NCBI RefSeq assembly: GCF_000223905.1
Contig: NC_015943.1
Coordinates: forward strand, 62,001 to 126,000
Origin: Haloarcula hispanica ATCC 33960
GTDB taxonomy: Archaea; Halobacteriota; Halobacteria; Halobacteriales; Haloarculaceae
Direction: 5' to 3'
Length of the DNA: 64,000 nt
Shown: piece after piece, positions 34,483 through 41,984 of the stretch
Numbering within the stretch: the first letter of the stretch is position 1
Layout of the letters: the number at the start of each line of letters is the position of its first letter
Notes under the pieces: generated by a model
Told to the model about the DNA's origin: nothing
Seen by the model: the letters and a program-made list of their open reading frames with translations, nothing else
Databases searched by the model: none
Made by a program: the position numbers and the translations under genes

Positions 34483-34718
34483 GCGACACTCCTGACCCAA
34501 TTCTCGACAAACTCCCTCCAGAGCGGTTGCTGGACGCCGACCATCTCCAGCCAATCGTCGCCGGCATCAACTGTATGCACTCAATGGAGACGATCCAGCA
34601 GTATCTCGCATACGAAAACCAGCACGAGAACCGGACGCCGATCCAGTCTCGCCTTCGAAAGCGGGCACGCGAGATCCGTCGCGATGAATCGGATACCGAG
34701 GAGCAAGCCGTCGCATAA
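34479..34718 (+). CDS. Small helical protein, last of the four-gene block (copy A)
   Basis: 79 residues, MSDTPDPILDKLPPERLLDA then RLRKRAREIRRDES. Helical, ends with an acidic tail. Overlaps the previous gene by 4 nt. Partner 55824-56063. Family unknown. Confidence 0.75.
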   Translation: MSDTPDPILDKLPPERLLDADHLQPIVAGINCMHSMETIQQYLAYENQHENRTPIQSRLRKRAREIRRDESDTEEQAVA

Positions 34719-34744
34719 TTTCTGTGCCCCAGCGGGGTGAGGGG
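34717..34744 (+). promoter_or_regulatory. H element 16 (CCCC/GGGG stem), long-leader class
   Basis: AATTTCTGT then (G)CCCC / agcggggtga / GGGG, followed by cgtcccacagag and gcgtgccgcc before ATG 34776. The G run can alternatively pair with the downstream GCC/GCC block. Confidence 0.82.
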
Positions 34745-34775
34745 CGTCCCACAGAGGCGTGCCGCCAAACCGACT

Positions 34776-35141
34776 ATGTGTGAAAACAAGGCAGACGAGA
34801 CGGCTGTACAGCAGTGCGACGACCTCGATATCGACCCTGATGCCGTGGATATCGGTGATGGACTGAAAACGACCGAGGGCACGTCTGCACTCGCCGTCGT
34901 CGGTGTTGACGCCGAAAACAAGCGCGTGAAGGTGTACTCCCCGTCCGGCGAGCTGACGGTCAATCGCTGGGTGAGCATGGACCTGTTCAGCGTCCACTCC
35001 CCGAACGAGGACATCCAAACCGACGCCGACCGGGAAGCGTGGCTGAACGAGACGCTGCCGAAGAAGGCTACGCATATCGACGGGAACGTGTACCCACTCA
35101 GGTACGCCATCGACGAGGACGGGAACGTAATCGCGGAATAA
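34776..35141 (+). CDS. Element-led hypothetical protein (copy A)
   Basis: 121 residues, MCENKADETAVQQ...; mixed alpha/beta. The middle (NKRVKVYSPSGELTVNRWVS) and end (LPKKATHIDGNVYPLRYAID) are identical or nearly so in the partner at 55401-55766, while the stretch around residue 45 differs most, pointing to functional constraint on the C-terminal half. Family unknown. Confidence 0.75.
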   Translation: MCENKADETAVQQCDDLDIDPDAVDIGDGLKTTEGTSALAVVGVDAENKRVKVYSPSGELTVNRWVSMDLFSVHSPNEDIQTDADREAWLNETLPKKATHIDGNVYPLRYAIDEDGNVIAE

Positions 35142-35315
35142 TCGAGGAGCCGTACCAGCCACTCTTTCGCTCACTCTCACGCTCACGGTTCCCGAGCGCA
35201 AGCGCTCGGGGGACACGCTCCACCTTGGACCGGCAGGCCGGTCCGGCGGTCCCGCTTCTGGAGGCAGGTAAGGCTCATCGCGATGAATCGGGTGGCAGGG
35301 AACGAGCCGCCGTGT
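35142..35315. other. Structured intergenic region conserved in both copies
   Basis: Two strong hairpins: CCCGAGCG-caag-CGCTCGGG (35191-35210) and GGACCGGC-ag-GCCGGTCC (35227-35244). Both are preserved in copy B at 55332-55351 and 55298-55315. It could be a terminator or ncRNA. No frame has protein character. Confidence 0.6.
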
Positions 35316-35343
35316 ATTTTCTGCGCCCCAACGGGCTGAGGGG
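35316..35343 (+). promoter_or_regulatory. H element 17 (CCCC/GGGG stem), long-leader class
   Basis: ATTTTCTGC then (G)CCCC / aacgggctga / GGGG, then cgtcccacagaggg and gcgccgc. ATG 35375. Confidence 0.82.
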
Positions 35344-35374
35344 CGTCCCACAGAGGGCGCGCCGCAAACCGATC

Positions 35375-35578
35375 ATGAGTAAGAACAAGACGGACAAGAC
35401 GGCTGCACAGCAGTACGACAACTACCCCGATCCCGACGCCATCGTTCACTTTGGCGATGTCTCAGAGGAACTGGTCGAGTTGATCGAGGAAACGCTAGAG
35501 ACTTCGGAGTTCCTGTCGGCCTCTCGCGACGACCTGCCCGAAACGACGCTGTTCGTCGAGGCGGTCGACAATGAGTGA
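35375..35578 (+). CDS. Small acidic protein (copy A)
   Basis: 67 residues, MSKNKTDKTAAQQYDNYPDP; acidic and helical at the end (SEELVELIEETLETSEF). The start resembles the gene at 34776 (KxDxTAxQQ), so the two may be distant paralogues. Overlaps the following gene by 8 nt. Partner 54964-55167. Confidence 0.72.
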   Translation: MSKNKTDKTAAQQYDNYPDPDAIVHFGDVSEELVELIEETLETSEFLSASRDDLPETTLFVEAVDNE

Positions 35579-35786
35579 CGACCAGCTGTTCATGGTCGTG
35601 GAGGGTGTCGGGCCAGCAGACTTTCCCGAAAACGAGGCGAGTTCCAACAAGCAAGACGAGGCCGTTGCTCTCGCGAACGATATCCACGACCTGATTCGCG
35701 AGGAGTACGGCAAAGAGGAGATGGAGGGTGTCATCCCGGTAGTCAACCCCGACGCCCACGAGCAGATGCAGGCAACGGAACTCTGA
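35571..35786 (+). CDS. Small protein, co-transcribed with the previous gene (copy A)
   Basis: 71 residues, MSDDQLFMVVEGVGPADFPE; a beta strand then helices (QDEAVALANDIHDLIREEYG) and a final PVVNPDAHEQMQAT. Nearly identical to 54756-54971 in copy B (two substitutions by eye). Family unknown. Confidence 0.75.
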   Translation: MSDDQLFMVVEGVGPADFPENEASSNKQDEAVALANDIHDLIREEYGKEEMEGVIPVVNPDAHEQMQATEL

Positions 35787-35908
35787 TCGGGTTGGAAAAA
35801 GCAGTTTCTTTAGCCTCGGTGCTGGCTGGAACGCCCACTCAGTAAGTATGCGAATTTAGCACGTCACCCACTGGCTATTTACTCTTCTAACCCAACCTTC
35901 CGAACACG

Positions 35909-36040
35909 ATGTATCCCGCTTTACAAATTGGTCTTGAGGGGTCGGGAAGTCCCACCGATTTCCTTCTAGCGGTGGTGATTTTGTTCGGTGCATTCGTCGT
36001 TGTCTTCCTGATTGGCAGGCTATTTGATAGCGTTTTTTGA
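35909..36040 (+). CDS. Small single-pass membrane protein
   Basis: 43 residues from ATG 35909; hydrophilic start MYPALQIGLEGSGSPTD and one membrane helix (about residues 18-36) ending in RLFDSVF. Short conserved single-pass proteins of this shape occur in haloarchaea. Not present in copy B. A T/A-rich CTATTTACTC lies about 30 nt upstream. Confidence 0.55.
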   Translation: MYPALQIGLEGSGSPTDFLLAVVILFGAFVVVFLIGRLFDSVF

Positions 36041-36148
36041 CGCTGCGAATATTGGCATTTCGCAAACAGCTAGCTGGTCGCTGTCTCCCCTGTACTGACC
36101 ACTCCTGTCTGGGAATAGAATTACGCTTGCACAGACTCTAGTCGCCGA

Positions 36149-36176
36149 ATTTTCTGTGCCCCAGCGGGGTGAGGGG
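36149..36176 (+). promoter_or_regulatory. H element 18 (CCCC/GGGG stem), long-leader class
   Basis: ATTTTCTGT then (G)CCCC / agcggggtga / GGGG, then cgtcccagagaggg and gcgtgccgcc. ATG 36208. Confidence 0.83.
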
Positions 36177-36207
36177 CGTCCCAGAGAGGGCGTGCCGCCT
36201 GTCATTC

Positions 36208-36894
36208 ATGGCTACCACAGAATCCCGTAGCGACGCCAGCAGCATCGACGAGAGCGAACTGGAGGAGGCTGACCCGAACAACCGGACCGTTCGGGCACTG
36301 ACCGAAGTGATGACCGTGTTGGACTCGATTGGTCGGGCACGAAACGCCGCCGACCTCTTCCTGGTCAACTCTGGCTCCGGCTCAGAGTACCTTGTCGACA
36401 CTCGAACAGGGAGTTGTGAGTGCAAGTGGAAGCAGTTCAACCCCGACAAGGAGTGCAAGCACCAGAAGCGAGTCGCCTTCGCGACCGGCGAGCGACCTAT
36501 CCCGCAGTGGGTAGATGACGACGCTCTCGATGACCAGTTCGGATTGCACGTCGACGGCGAACCCCGCAAGGCAGTCGCTGACGGCGGAGTCATGCAGGTC
36601 CGGTTCGACGACGGCGGTGTCACAGACCCCAACGAGGACCCCTTGGCTGTCACCTCCGAGGACGAGCCACGAACGAAACGAGCGAAGCAGGAAGATATCG
36701 ACGTTTCCTTCCTCGCAAAGCCCGGTCGCTACGAGGTTCACTCAGCGTCGGATAGCCGGTACGAAGTCGACGTGCTTGAGGAGACGTGCAGTTGTCCCGA
36801 TGAGGCCGAGCGGTGCAAGCACCGTCGCCGGGTCGAGATCGAGATCGACGCCCAGCGAGTCCCGCGCCCGGATGGAAAACTGCCAGACGCCTAA
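36208..36894 (+). CDS. Protein with two SWIM-like zinc fingers (copy A)
   Basis: 228 residues. Finger 1 (about residues 70-90): SCECKWKQFNPDKECKHQKR; finger 2 (about 197-213): TCSCPDEAERCKHRRRVEIE. Both have the CxCxnCxH pattern of SWIM domains, often linked with DNA binding or recombination factors. Two fingers in one small protein separated by about 100 residues suggest a duplicated module (each preceded by a beta pair YLVDTRTG / YEVDVLEE). Partner 52420-53106. Confidence 0.8.
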   Translation: MATTESRSDASSIDESELEEADPNNRTVRALTEVMTVLDSIGRARNAADLFLVNSGSGSEYLVDTRTGSCECKWKQFNPDKECKHQKRVAFATGERPIPQWVDDDALDDQFGLHVDGEPRKAVADGGVMQVRFDDGGVTDPNEDPLAVTSEDEPRTKRAKQEDIDVSFLAKPGRYEVHSASDSRYEVDVLEETCSCPDEAERCKHRRRVEIEIDAQRVPRPDGKLPDA

Positions 36895-36910
36895 CCGGCC
36901 GCCGCAGTGT

Positions 36911-36939
36911 GTTTTCTGCCCCTCTGGTCAGGTGAGAGG
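36911..36939 (+). promoter_or_regulatory. H element 19 (CCTCT/AGAGG stem)
   Basis: GTTTTCTGC then (C)CCTCT / ggtcaggtg / AGAGG, abutting ATG 36940 of the TFB gene. Confidence 0.87.
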
Positions 36940-37851
36940 ATGTCTCGAAATATGTCTTTACAAACTGTCCAGACAGCGTTGTCTACAGCTACGCCGAGCT
37001 GTCCCGAGTGTGGCGGCGAACTCGATAGCAGCGGGCGAGAAACGAACTGCGAGGACTGTGGCCTGGTGACCGAGCAAGACCAGATTGACCGCAGGCCGGA
37101 ATGGCGGACGTACGACAAGGAGGAACAGCAGCGGACGGGCGCACCTCGGACGGCCACTCGCCACGACCGAGGCCTGTCGACGAATATCGGAAGCGTCGAT
37201 AGTGCAGATATTTCCCCGAGACGGCGTCGACGGCTTGCTCGCCAGCGACAACTCCACGGCCGGTCGAAGTTCACCAGCAAGCGCGACCGGAATCTCGCTC
37301 ACGGGCTTGGCGAAACCCGACGCATCGCGAGTGCGCTGTCTGAGAGCAACGCGGTGAAAGAGCAGGCAGCCACGTTCTTCAAGGAAGCCCAAAACAAGGA
37401 CCTCCTGATCGGACGGTCGATTGAGGGCGGTGCAGCGGCCGCTGTGTACGCCGCCTGCCGGTGCAATGGCCTCGTGACGATGGAGACGGTAGCCGATGTC
37501 GCACGGTGTTCTGCATCGCATATCTGGAACTGCTACCGGACGTTCTTGGTGGAACTCGATCTCCCGATTCCAGTGTCGCTTCCGGTGGACTGGGTGGCGC
37601 GGATTTGTTCGGACCTTCCATTCAACGTTTCCCCGGAGATTCGCCAGCGAGCGCTCAAACTCGCACAGCAGGCGACCGAGTCCACCGAGATCAACGGGCG
37701 ACCAGACGGTATCGCAGTCGGCGCTCTGTACCTCGCCGGGAAAGAGTCAGACATCCGGCTCACGCAAGCGACGATCTGCGAGCCGCTGGATGTGCATATT
37801 ACCACGGCCCGGCAGTGGTTCCAGAAGATTGAGGAGCATATCGTTGCGTGA
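36940..37851 (+). CDS. tfb: Transcription initiation factor B (TFB), copy A
   Basis: 303 residues. N-terminal zinc ribbon CPECGGELDS...NCEDCG (Cys 21, 24, 37, 40), then B-finger/linker (TYDKEEQQRTGAPRT, RHDRGLSTNIG, RNLAHGLGE), and two cyclin-like repeats ending DVHITTARQWFQKIEEHIVA with the second helix-turn-helix that reads the BRE. TFB bridges TBP-TATA and RNA polymerase. As plasmid-encoded extra TFBs direct promoter subsets in haloarchaea, it is a natural candidate for reading the H-element promoters. Partner 51463-52374 (about 23 of 303 residues differ). Confidence 0.9.
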   Translation: MSRNMSLQTVQTALSTATPSCPECGGELDSSGRETNCEDCGLVTEQDQIDRRPEWRTYDKEEQQRTGAPRTATRHDRGLSTNIGSVDSADISPRRRRRLARQRQLHGRSKFTSKRDRNLAHGLGETRRIASALSESNAVKEQAATFFKEAQNKDLLIGRSIEGGAAAAVYAACRCNGLVTMETVADVARCSASHIWNCYRTFLVELDLPIPVSLPVDWVARICSDLPFNVSPEIRQRALKLAQQATESTEINGRPDGIAVGALYLAGKESDIRLTQATICEPLDVHITTARQWFQKIEEHIVA

Positions 37852-37863
37852 CCGCTCGCGACC

Positions 37864-37893
37864 TGTTTTGCGTGCCCCGGCAAGGGTGCAGGG
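37864..37893 (+). promoter_or_regulatory. H element 20 (GCCC/GGGC stem)
   Basis: GTTTTGCGT then GCCC / cggcaagggtgca / GGGC. ATG 37925 about 32 nt downstream. Confidence 0.72.
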
Positions 37894-37924
37894 CGAGCCA
37901 GCAAGCACGTCCTGAGAGAGACAT

Positions 37925-38318
37925 ATGTCAGTTACTGATACTCCAGAATCGGCGGCACAGCACGACTCTTCGAGTGTTTTTGCGTCGGTCCCAGCGCCAC
38001 GGTCGCCAACGAAAGTCGCATCGTTTGTCGAACGAGTCCTTGTCGAACTTCGCCATTCGCCACGAAGCGGTGGCTGCTCGGTACGTGACTGATCTAGACC
38101 AAGCCGGAGCGAAGACGATCTGGTGTCGGGTCGAGCACACGCCGTTGGACGTCGACGCAGAGTACGTCCAGATTCGAGACGATCCGCGGTTAGGAGTTGA
38201 TATCGAGCCGTGTTCGCAGGCAACGGTTCGAGAACGACTGTGCCAGTGTCTTGACCACGACCGGACTGGACGCGTCGACGTTTGGCCGTTGGCCGGCGTC
38301 TCGATGTGCGACGGCTGA
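37925..38318 (+). pseudogene. Element-led gene inactivated by a 7-bp tandem duplication (copy A)
   Basis: Starts MSVTDTPESAAQHDSSSVFA and is close to the B gene at 51388 until LVELRH. There TTCGCCA is repeated twice (once in B), shifting the frame; the continuing sequence in another frame (EAVAARYVTDLDQAGAKTIW) ends at 38318. The B copy lacks one A at the start codon, leaving TTG. So each copy has one lesion: A in the body, B at the start codon. Function of the family unknown. Confidence 0.75.
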
Positions 38319-38403
38319 TGAGGCGATACCACTACTCGACAGAGCAGCTGTACGTCTCAGAATAGGTGAAGAATTATACTACACGAGCGTATAGCATTTG
38401 TAT

Positions 38404-38700
38404 ATGTCTGATGCAGACAGCGATACTGGAAACGGTGGTCCAGAGATGGTACAAATAAACCTCCGATTGAGCAAATCGTTTCTCGAAGACATCGATGCAA
38501 CGTGGCAGGAGGAGGGATTCAATTCACGGAGTGAGTTCCTTCGCCACATCGCTCGGGATGCAGTGAAGCACCCTGCATTTAGTCGGAGTGGGTGGAAACA
38601 GATTGCCGCGAGCGAGCACGATCTTCGGTCGGGTAGTGCTGAACTGGTTTCGCGTGAGGAAGTCCGTGCAATGATGGATCAAGACGGTAATGACGAGTGA
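38404..38700 (+). CDS. CopG/RHH-type antitoxin (relB-like)
   Basis: 98 residues. MVQINLRLSKSFLEDIDATW is a ribbon-helix-helix DNA-binding start after a short acidic leader; NSRSEFLRHIARDAV is the second helix. The C-terminal part (KQIAASEHDLRSGSAELVSR) would bind the toxin. Overlaps the toxin start by 11 nt. A TATA-like GAATTATACT lies about 33 nt upstream. Found only in copy A. Confidence 0.8.
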   Translation: MSDADSDTGNGGPEMVQINLRLSKSFLEDIDATWQEEGFNSRSEFLRHIARDAVKHPAFSRSGWKQIAASEHDLRSGSAELVSREEVRAMMDQDGNDE

Positions 38701-38977
38701 CGCTGAGTGGACGTGGAAGTTCACTGAGCGTGCGACTGAGCAGTTTGGTGATCTCGATACGCACGTTCAGGATCGAATCGTTTCGAAACTAGACGAAGTT
38801 GTCGACTCAACATGGCGCGAGCCCAAGGACTTCCTAGAACCACTGACTGGCGGGCCGTTCTGGAAACTCCGAGTTGGAACGTACCGCCTTGCATGTGTGC
38901 TTGCACATGATGCCTCAGTGCTTGAAATCCACAGAATCGAACACCGGAGCGGTGCTTACACGGCTGACGACGACTGA
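38690..38977 (+). CDS. RelE/ParE-type toxin
   Basis: 95 residues: WKFTERATEQFGDLDTHVQD-RIVSKLDEV, then KDFLEPLTGGPFWKLRVGTY-RLACVLAHDASVLEIHRIEH-RSGAY. This is the RelE/ParE fold with the typical W-KLRVGxYR-x4 strand and a His/Arg at the end. Members cut mRNA at the ribosome or poison gyrase. Intact with its antitoxin. Inserted between gene partners that lie adjacent in copy B. Confidence 0.85.
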   Translation: MTSDAEWTWKFTERATEQFGDLDTHVQDRIVSKLDEVVDSTWREPKDFLEPLTGGPFWKLRVGTYRLACVLAHDASVLEIHRIEHRSGAYTADDD

Positions 38978-39045
38978 CTGTCGCTCGTTCGTTCTGGCAG
39001 GTCGAGATGGCCGAGGGCAGCGTGCTGGCGGAGTACACAGAGATG
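38977..39045 (-). pseudogene. 3' fragment of the SWIM gene split in copy A
   Basis: Minus-strand sequence reads VLRQHAALGHLDLPERTSD, matching VLRQHAALGDLDLPMRN at the end of the intact copy B protein (50625-50993). It is separated from its 5' part (39625-39945) by the 600-bp insertion. The C-terminus also differs (ends SQSSSAV). Confidence 0.75.
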
Positions 39046-39645
39046 TGGTCGGACATAGCGATCCCAATGCGTGGGATTCCACGGAGTACTGAATGACCGC
39101 ACTGTTGCGACCGTTAGTCTCGGTGAATGGCCTGAGTGGCATGTGGGCCATCGACTGTCGTGATAGCTCACACAGCCACGGCCCGTACAAAGCATTCGAA
39201 CTGTTTCATGAAAACCAAACAAGAACCTCAGCAGTTCGGAAGGTCGCCACACTTGGCCGCACAACTGGATGGTAATAAAGTTAGAGACTTCAAGAAGGTC
39301 ATATCGGGAGTCGAGAATGTCTAAATACCCCGGTATGTGACGAACGCAGATATAATTCCTACTGTCAAAGATAGAACCAAACCAGATATACCCTTGATGA
39401 ACATGTCCAATATGAGGGTAGCGGCAACCGTAACAAACGCCCATACCACAAGCGCCAACTTGATACGTAGATATTCGCCTCCTAGCTTATCGAAACTGTT
39501 GGTCATGTTCATGTTATTTTCTCTAGGTATTAAAGCATAACTCATCATGCACTAATTTTGCCTCAGTCTCAATTCCACTGAAACGACTGAACCACCTGAT
39601 TTCCCACACATCAGATGCCTATCTTCATCTCCTAATACAGAGATG
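39037..39645. mobile_element. 600-bp insertion flanked by 9-bp direct repeats
   Basis: ACAGAGATG occurs at 39037-39045 and 39637-39645; the B copy has a single ACAGAGATG at this place. The inserted 591 bp has no obvious terminal inverted repeat, and its only gene-like frame is a small membrane protein on the minus strand. The precise duplication argues for insertion, but the mobilising enzyme is not identifiable. Confidence 0.75.
39321..39512 (-). CDS. Small membrane protein inside the 600-bp insertion
   Basis: 63 residues from MNMTNSFDKLGGEYLRIKLA; two membrane helices (about residues 18-35 and 40-60). AT-rich. A possible passenger gene of the insertion. Start uncertain among three nearby Met codons. 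Confidence 0.5.
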   Translation of the reverse strand: MNMTNSFDKLGGEYLRIKLALVVWAFVTVAATLILDMFIKGISGLVLSLTVGIISAFVTYRGI

Positions 39646-39945
39646 CGGGCAGACGGTCGTCGCCTGGAAGACCTCGCAACTGCACCAGCCGGCGTGGATC
39701 CCGTTGGGATGCTCGACCAGCGAGCAGTTCGCAGGACAGTCGCCGTCGACAGAGACGAGAAACAGGTCCGGGCGGCCGCCCTTTGTTACGTCGACACTGG
39801 CATCGAGAGCGGCGTTCCACGTTGCTGACCGACGCTGTCGGATCTGCTGGAAGTCAAGATCACGGGTCCCGCTGGGCTGGCGGGATATCCACTGGTTTGG
39901 TGGCGAACACTCGCTAGTCGTAGTGGGGGACTCGGCTGTTTTCAT
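39625..39945 (-). pseudogene. 5' part of a SWIM-finger gene cut by insertion (copy A)
   Basis: Starts MKTAESPTTTSE and matches the intact partner at 50625-50993 through GWCSCEVFQATTVCPHLC, the CxC...CxH SWIM-like finger, then ends abnormally after CIRR because of the insertion. The finger is complete, so a truncated protein could still fold, but the C-terminal 20 residues are lost. Divergent from H element 21 and its gene. Confidence 0.75.
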
Positions 39946-40015
39946 GGTGAGTCCTCGTACTAATACATATATTCCCAAACAGCAAAAAAGTTGCGATAGA
40001 GTCGATACAGAGCCG

Positions 40016-40044
40016 ATTTTGTGTTTCTCTAGTGGCTGAGAGAA
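40016..40044 (+). promoter_or_regulatory. H element 21 (TTCTCT/AGAGAA stem)
   Basis: ATTTTGTGT then TTCTCT / agtggctg / AGAGAA, a 6-bp perfect stem. ATG 40052 follows 7 nt later. Confidence 0.87.
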
Positions 40045-40051
40045 TCCAACA

Positions 40052-40492
40052 ATGAGTAGTAAATACCAACGTGGGAATACGGGTCCGAAAAAGTTGAAGT
40101 GGCGATGGAAAGATGAGACTGACAATCGGTCGCTGCCCCAATCGTGGGCCGACAACGGTCGCACAGAATCTCCCAAGGAGAACGAAGTGCAGTTGTACGC
40201 AATCCAGTGTCGGGCTGGGCTCTTACTTGAGTGGCTGGTGAATACACGAACTGGAAAGCTACTCAGGGGCCCGTTGAGCGAGAAGCCGGGAATTCGTGTT
40301 CTGTACGTCACCGCTGACGGTGAGCATGCGGTCATGAAACAGTTGGAGGCCCGCGAAATTGATGACAGTTGGAAGCCGCCCAAGCAGTTCGCCAGCGTCA
40401 TCGCGAAGCACCCGGAGGAGGCTGATCCAGTTCCAGATTCCAGTCAAGACTACTATCGACGGGGGGTTGAAAACCTGTACGACCCGTTGTAG
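40052..40492 (+). CDS. Element-led hypothetical protein (copy A)
   Basis: 146 residues starting MSSKYQRGNTGPKKLKWRWK. A basic start then a beta-rich middle (VQLYAIQCRAGLLLEWLVNT, EKPGIRVLYVTADGEH) and an acidic tail. No family recognised. Partner 50078-50518. Divergent from the SWIM gene, with the H element serving this one. Confidence 0.72.
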   Translation: MSSKYQRGNTGPKKLKWRWKDETDNRSLPQSWADNGRTESPKENEVQLYAIQCRAGLLLEWLVNTRTGKLLRGPLSEKPGIRVLYVTADGEHAVMKQLEAREIDDSWKPPKQFASVIAKHPEEADPVPDSSQDYYRRGVENLYDPL

Positions 40493-40595
40493 CCGCTGTA
40501 GAACGGTTTCTTTGCTCATGACAGCGATTGAAACGACCGTTCAGTGAGCGTGCAGATTGATTGGAATACCAAACAGACAAAAGACGGAACACAAC

Positions 40596-40976
40596 TCATT
40601 CTTGGATACTGAATTCAATCTCAGTCTCTTTTATCGAGACGATGATGTTCGATCCCATCCGGAGATCGTATTCTTCGATATTGAATGGATACTCCTGTTC
40701 ACGTCCATCACCGAGGGAAATTGTGAGCGTATAGTCTCCAGTCTCGGTGATGCCTGAATACACATTTTTCCTGTTACTGGGATTGACCGCTGTTTCGCAT
40801 TCAAACACGCTTGAATCGCCTGTTACGACTGATACCGCCACTGTGGCTTGTTCCGAACTCTCATTATAGAGTACGACGAAAATGTCTTCTGCAACATCCG
40901 GGTCAGTCTCTGCGGAACAGCCAGCAAATGGAATCAGTAAGACCGAGAGCGACAGCAGTGATCGTCGCTTCATCAC
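40596..40976 (-). CDS. Putative lipoprotein, unknown
   Basis: 126 residues: MMKRRSLLSLSVLLIPFAGC signal with lipobox FAGCSA, then a beta-sandwich-like part (YNESSEQATVAVSVVTGDSS, GDYTLTISLGDGREQEYPF). Only in copy A's extra segment. Start at the first or second Met. Confidence 0.68.
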   Translation of the reverse strand: MMKRRSLLSLSVLLIPFAGCSAETDPDVAEDIFVVLYNESSEQATVAVSVVTGDSSVFECETAVNPSNRKNVYSGITETGDYTLTISLGDGREQEYPFNIEEYDLRMGSNIIVSIKETEIEFSIQE

Positions 40977-41226
40977 TTGGCGGGTGATCCGTCATCAGTA
41001 AATGTCTTGTCTGTATTGAGCGAACCGACCGCCTTGGAAGCGGCCACTTGTCCGTGACCGACTTGCGCTCTGAAACCATCAGGACTACTGAAACCTATTA
41101 CCGGTTGAGGGTTTCAACAAGGCCAACTATCCCATTTGGTGTACTTTAACAACTAATAAGACGCATTTTTTCTAACCAGTGACCAGGTTACACAAAGTAT
41201 TTTGGTTTTTCGGAGGTAAAGCAATC

Positions 41227-41664
41227 ATGAAGCGTCGAAAAATAATCACATCTACGCTATCCGTAATATTCTTGTCTGGGTGTACCACCGATTCAAACGA
41301 TCAATATACACTGAACAGTACAAGCACTGAACCCACCCCTAACAGTACAAGCACTGGATCTACCCCCTCAGCTGGAGATTGCTACCCACAGTTTTGTAGA
41401 GGCACAAAGCTTGTAGACGTGGTTGTAGACGCAGACTTTTCGGGTACAGTTGTAGTAGAAGCAGCATGTCGTGAGAGGAGCTACAAACTCCAATCAGGAG
41501 ACTCAATCACGATCACACGGAAGGTTGATGGCGAATCTTGCGATATTATAATATCTGCAAATAATCAGACAGTGTATAACCAGACTATAGCTGACTATGT
41601 GTCTATTTCTCTTCGAGTTGGCCCAGATGGCAACGTCTCTAGATCAGCAATTACAGAATTGTAA
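41227..41664 (+). CDS. Putative lipoprotein, unknown
   Basis: 145 residues: MKRRKIITSTLSVIFLSGCT with lipobox LSGCTT, a linker of NSTSTEPTPNSTSTGSTPS (possible glycosylation sites), then a beta-rich domain with four Cys (CYPQFCRG, ACRER, SCDI). ATG chosen by the signal peptide; an extension to 41179 is possible. Only in copy A. AT-rich. Confidence 0.68.
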   Translation: MKRRKIITSTLSVIFLSGCTTDSNDQYTLNSTSTEPTPNSTSTGSTPSAGDCYPQFCRGTKLVDVVVDADFSGTVVVEAACRERSYKLQSGDSITITRKVDGESCDIIISANNQTVYNQTIADYVSISLRVGPDGNVSRSAITEL

Positions 41665-41953
41665 CTATATAAGATCGGCTAAGACTCTGACTCTGAATCA
41701 GTCGGCTGGTTTGTATGCATAGTACGTGTTCGCGTAGAATATTTTGTTAATTTATTCCAGTCATATTGAAAAGAAGAATACTAATCCTGTAGATCTCGTG
41801 TCCTCTTTCTCCGTTTCCATCGCCATTTGGGAAGCTAACTGAGAACGGGTTTCCGTCGTGCTTTTGTTCTATTCTCTCTGGCTTTTTCATTAGTTGTACC
41901 GACCAGCTCATTTCACAAGTAGAATTCCCAGAGCGGTGCCCTCCGGCAGGCCA

Positions 41954-41982
41954 GATTTTGTGACTCTCTGGTGGCTGAGAGA
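41954..41982 (+). promoter_or_regulatory. H element 22 (CTCTCT/AGAGAG stem)
   Basis: ATTTTGTGA then CTCTCT / ggtggctg / AGAGAG, 2 nt before ATG 41985. Confidence 0.87.
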
Positions 41983-41984
41983 GC

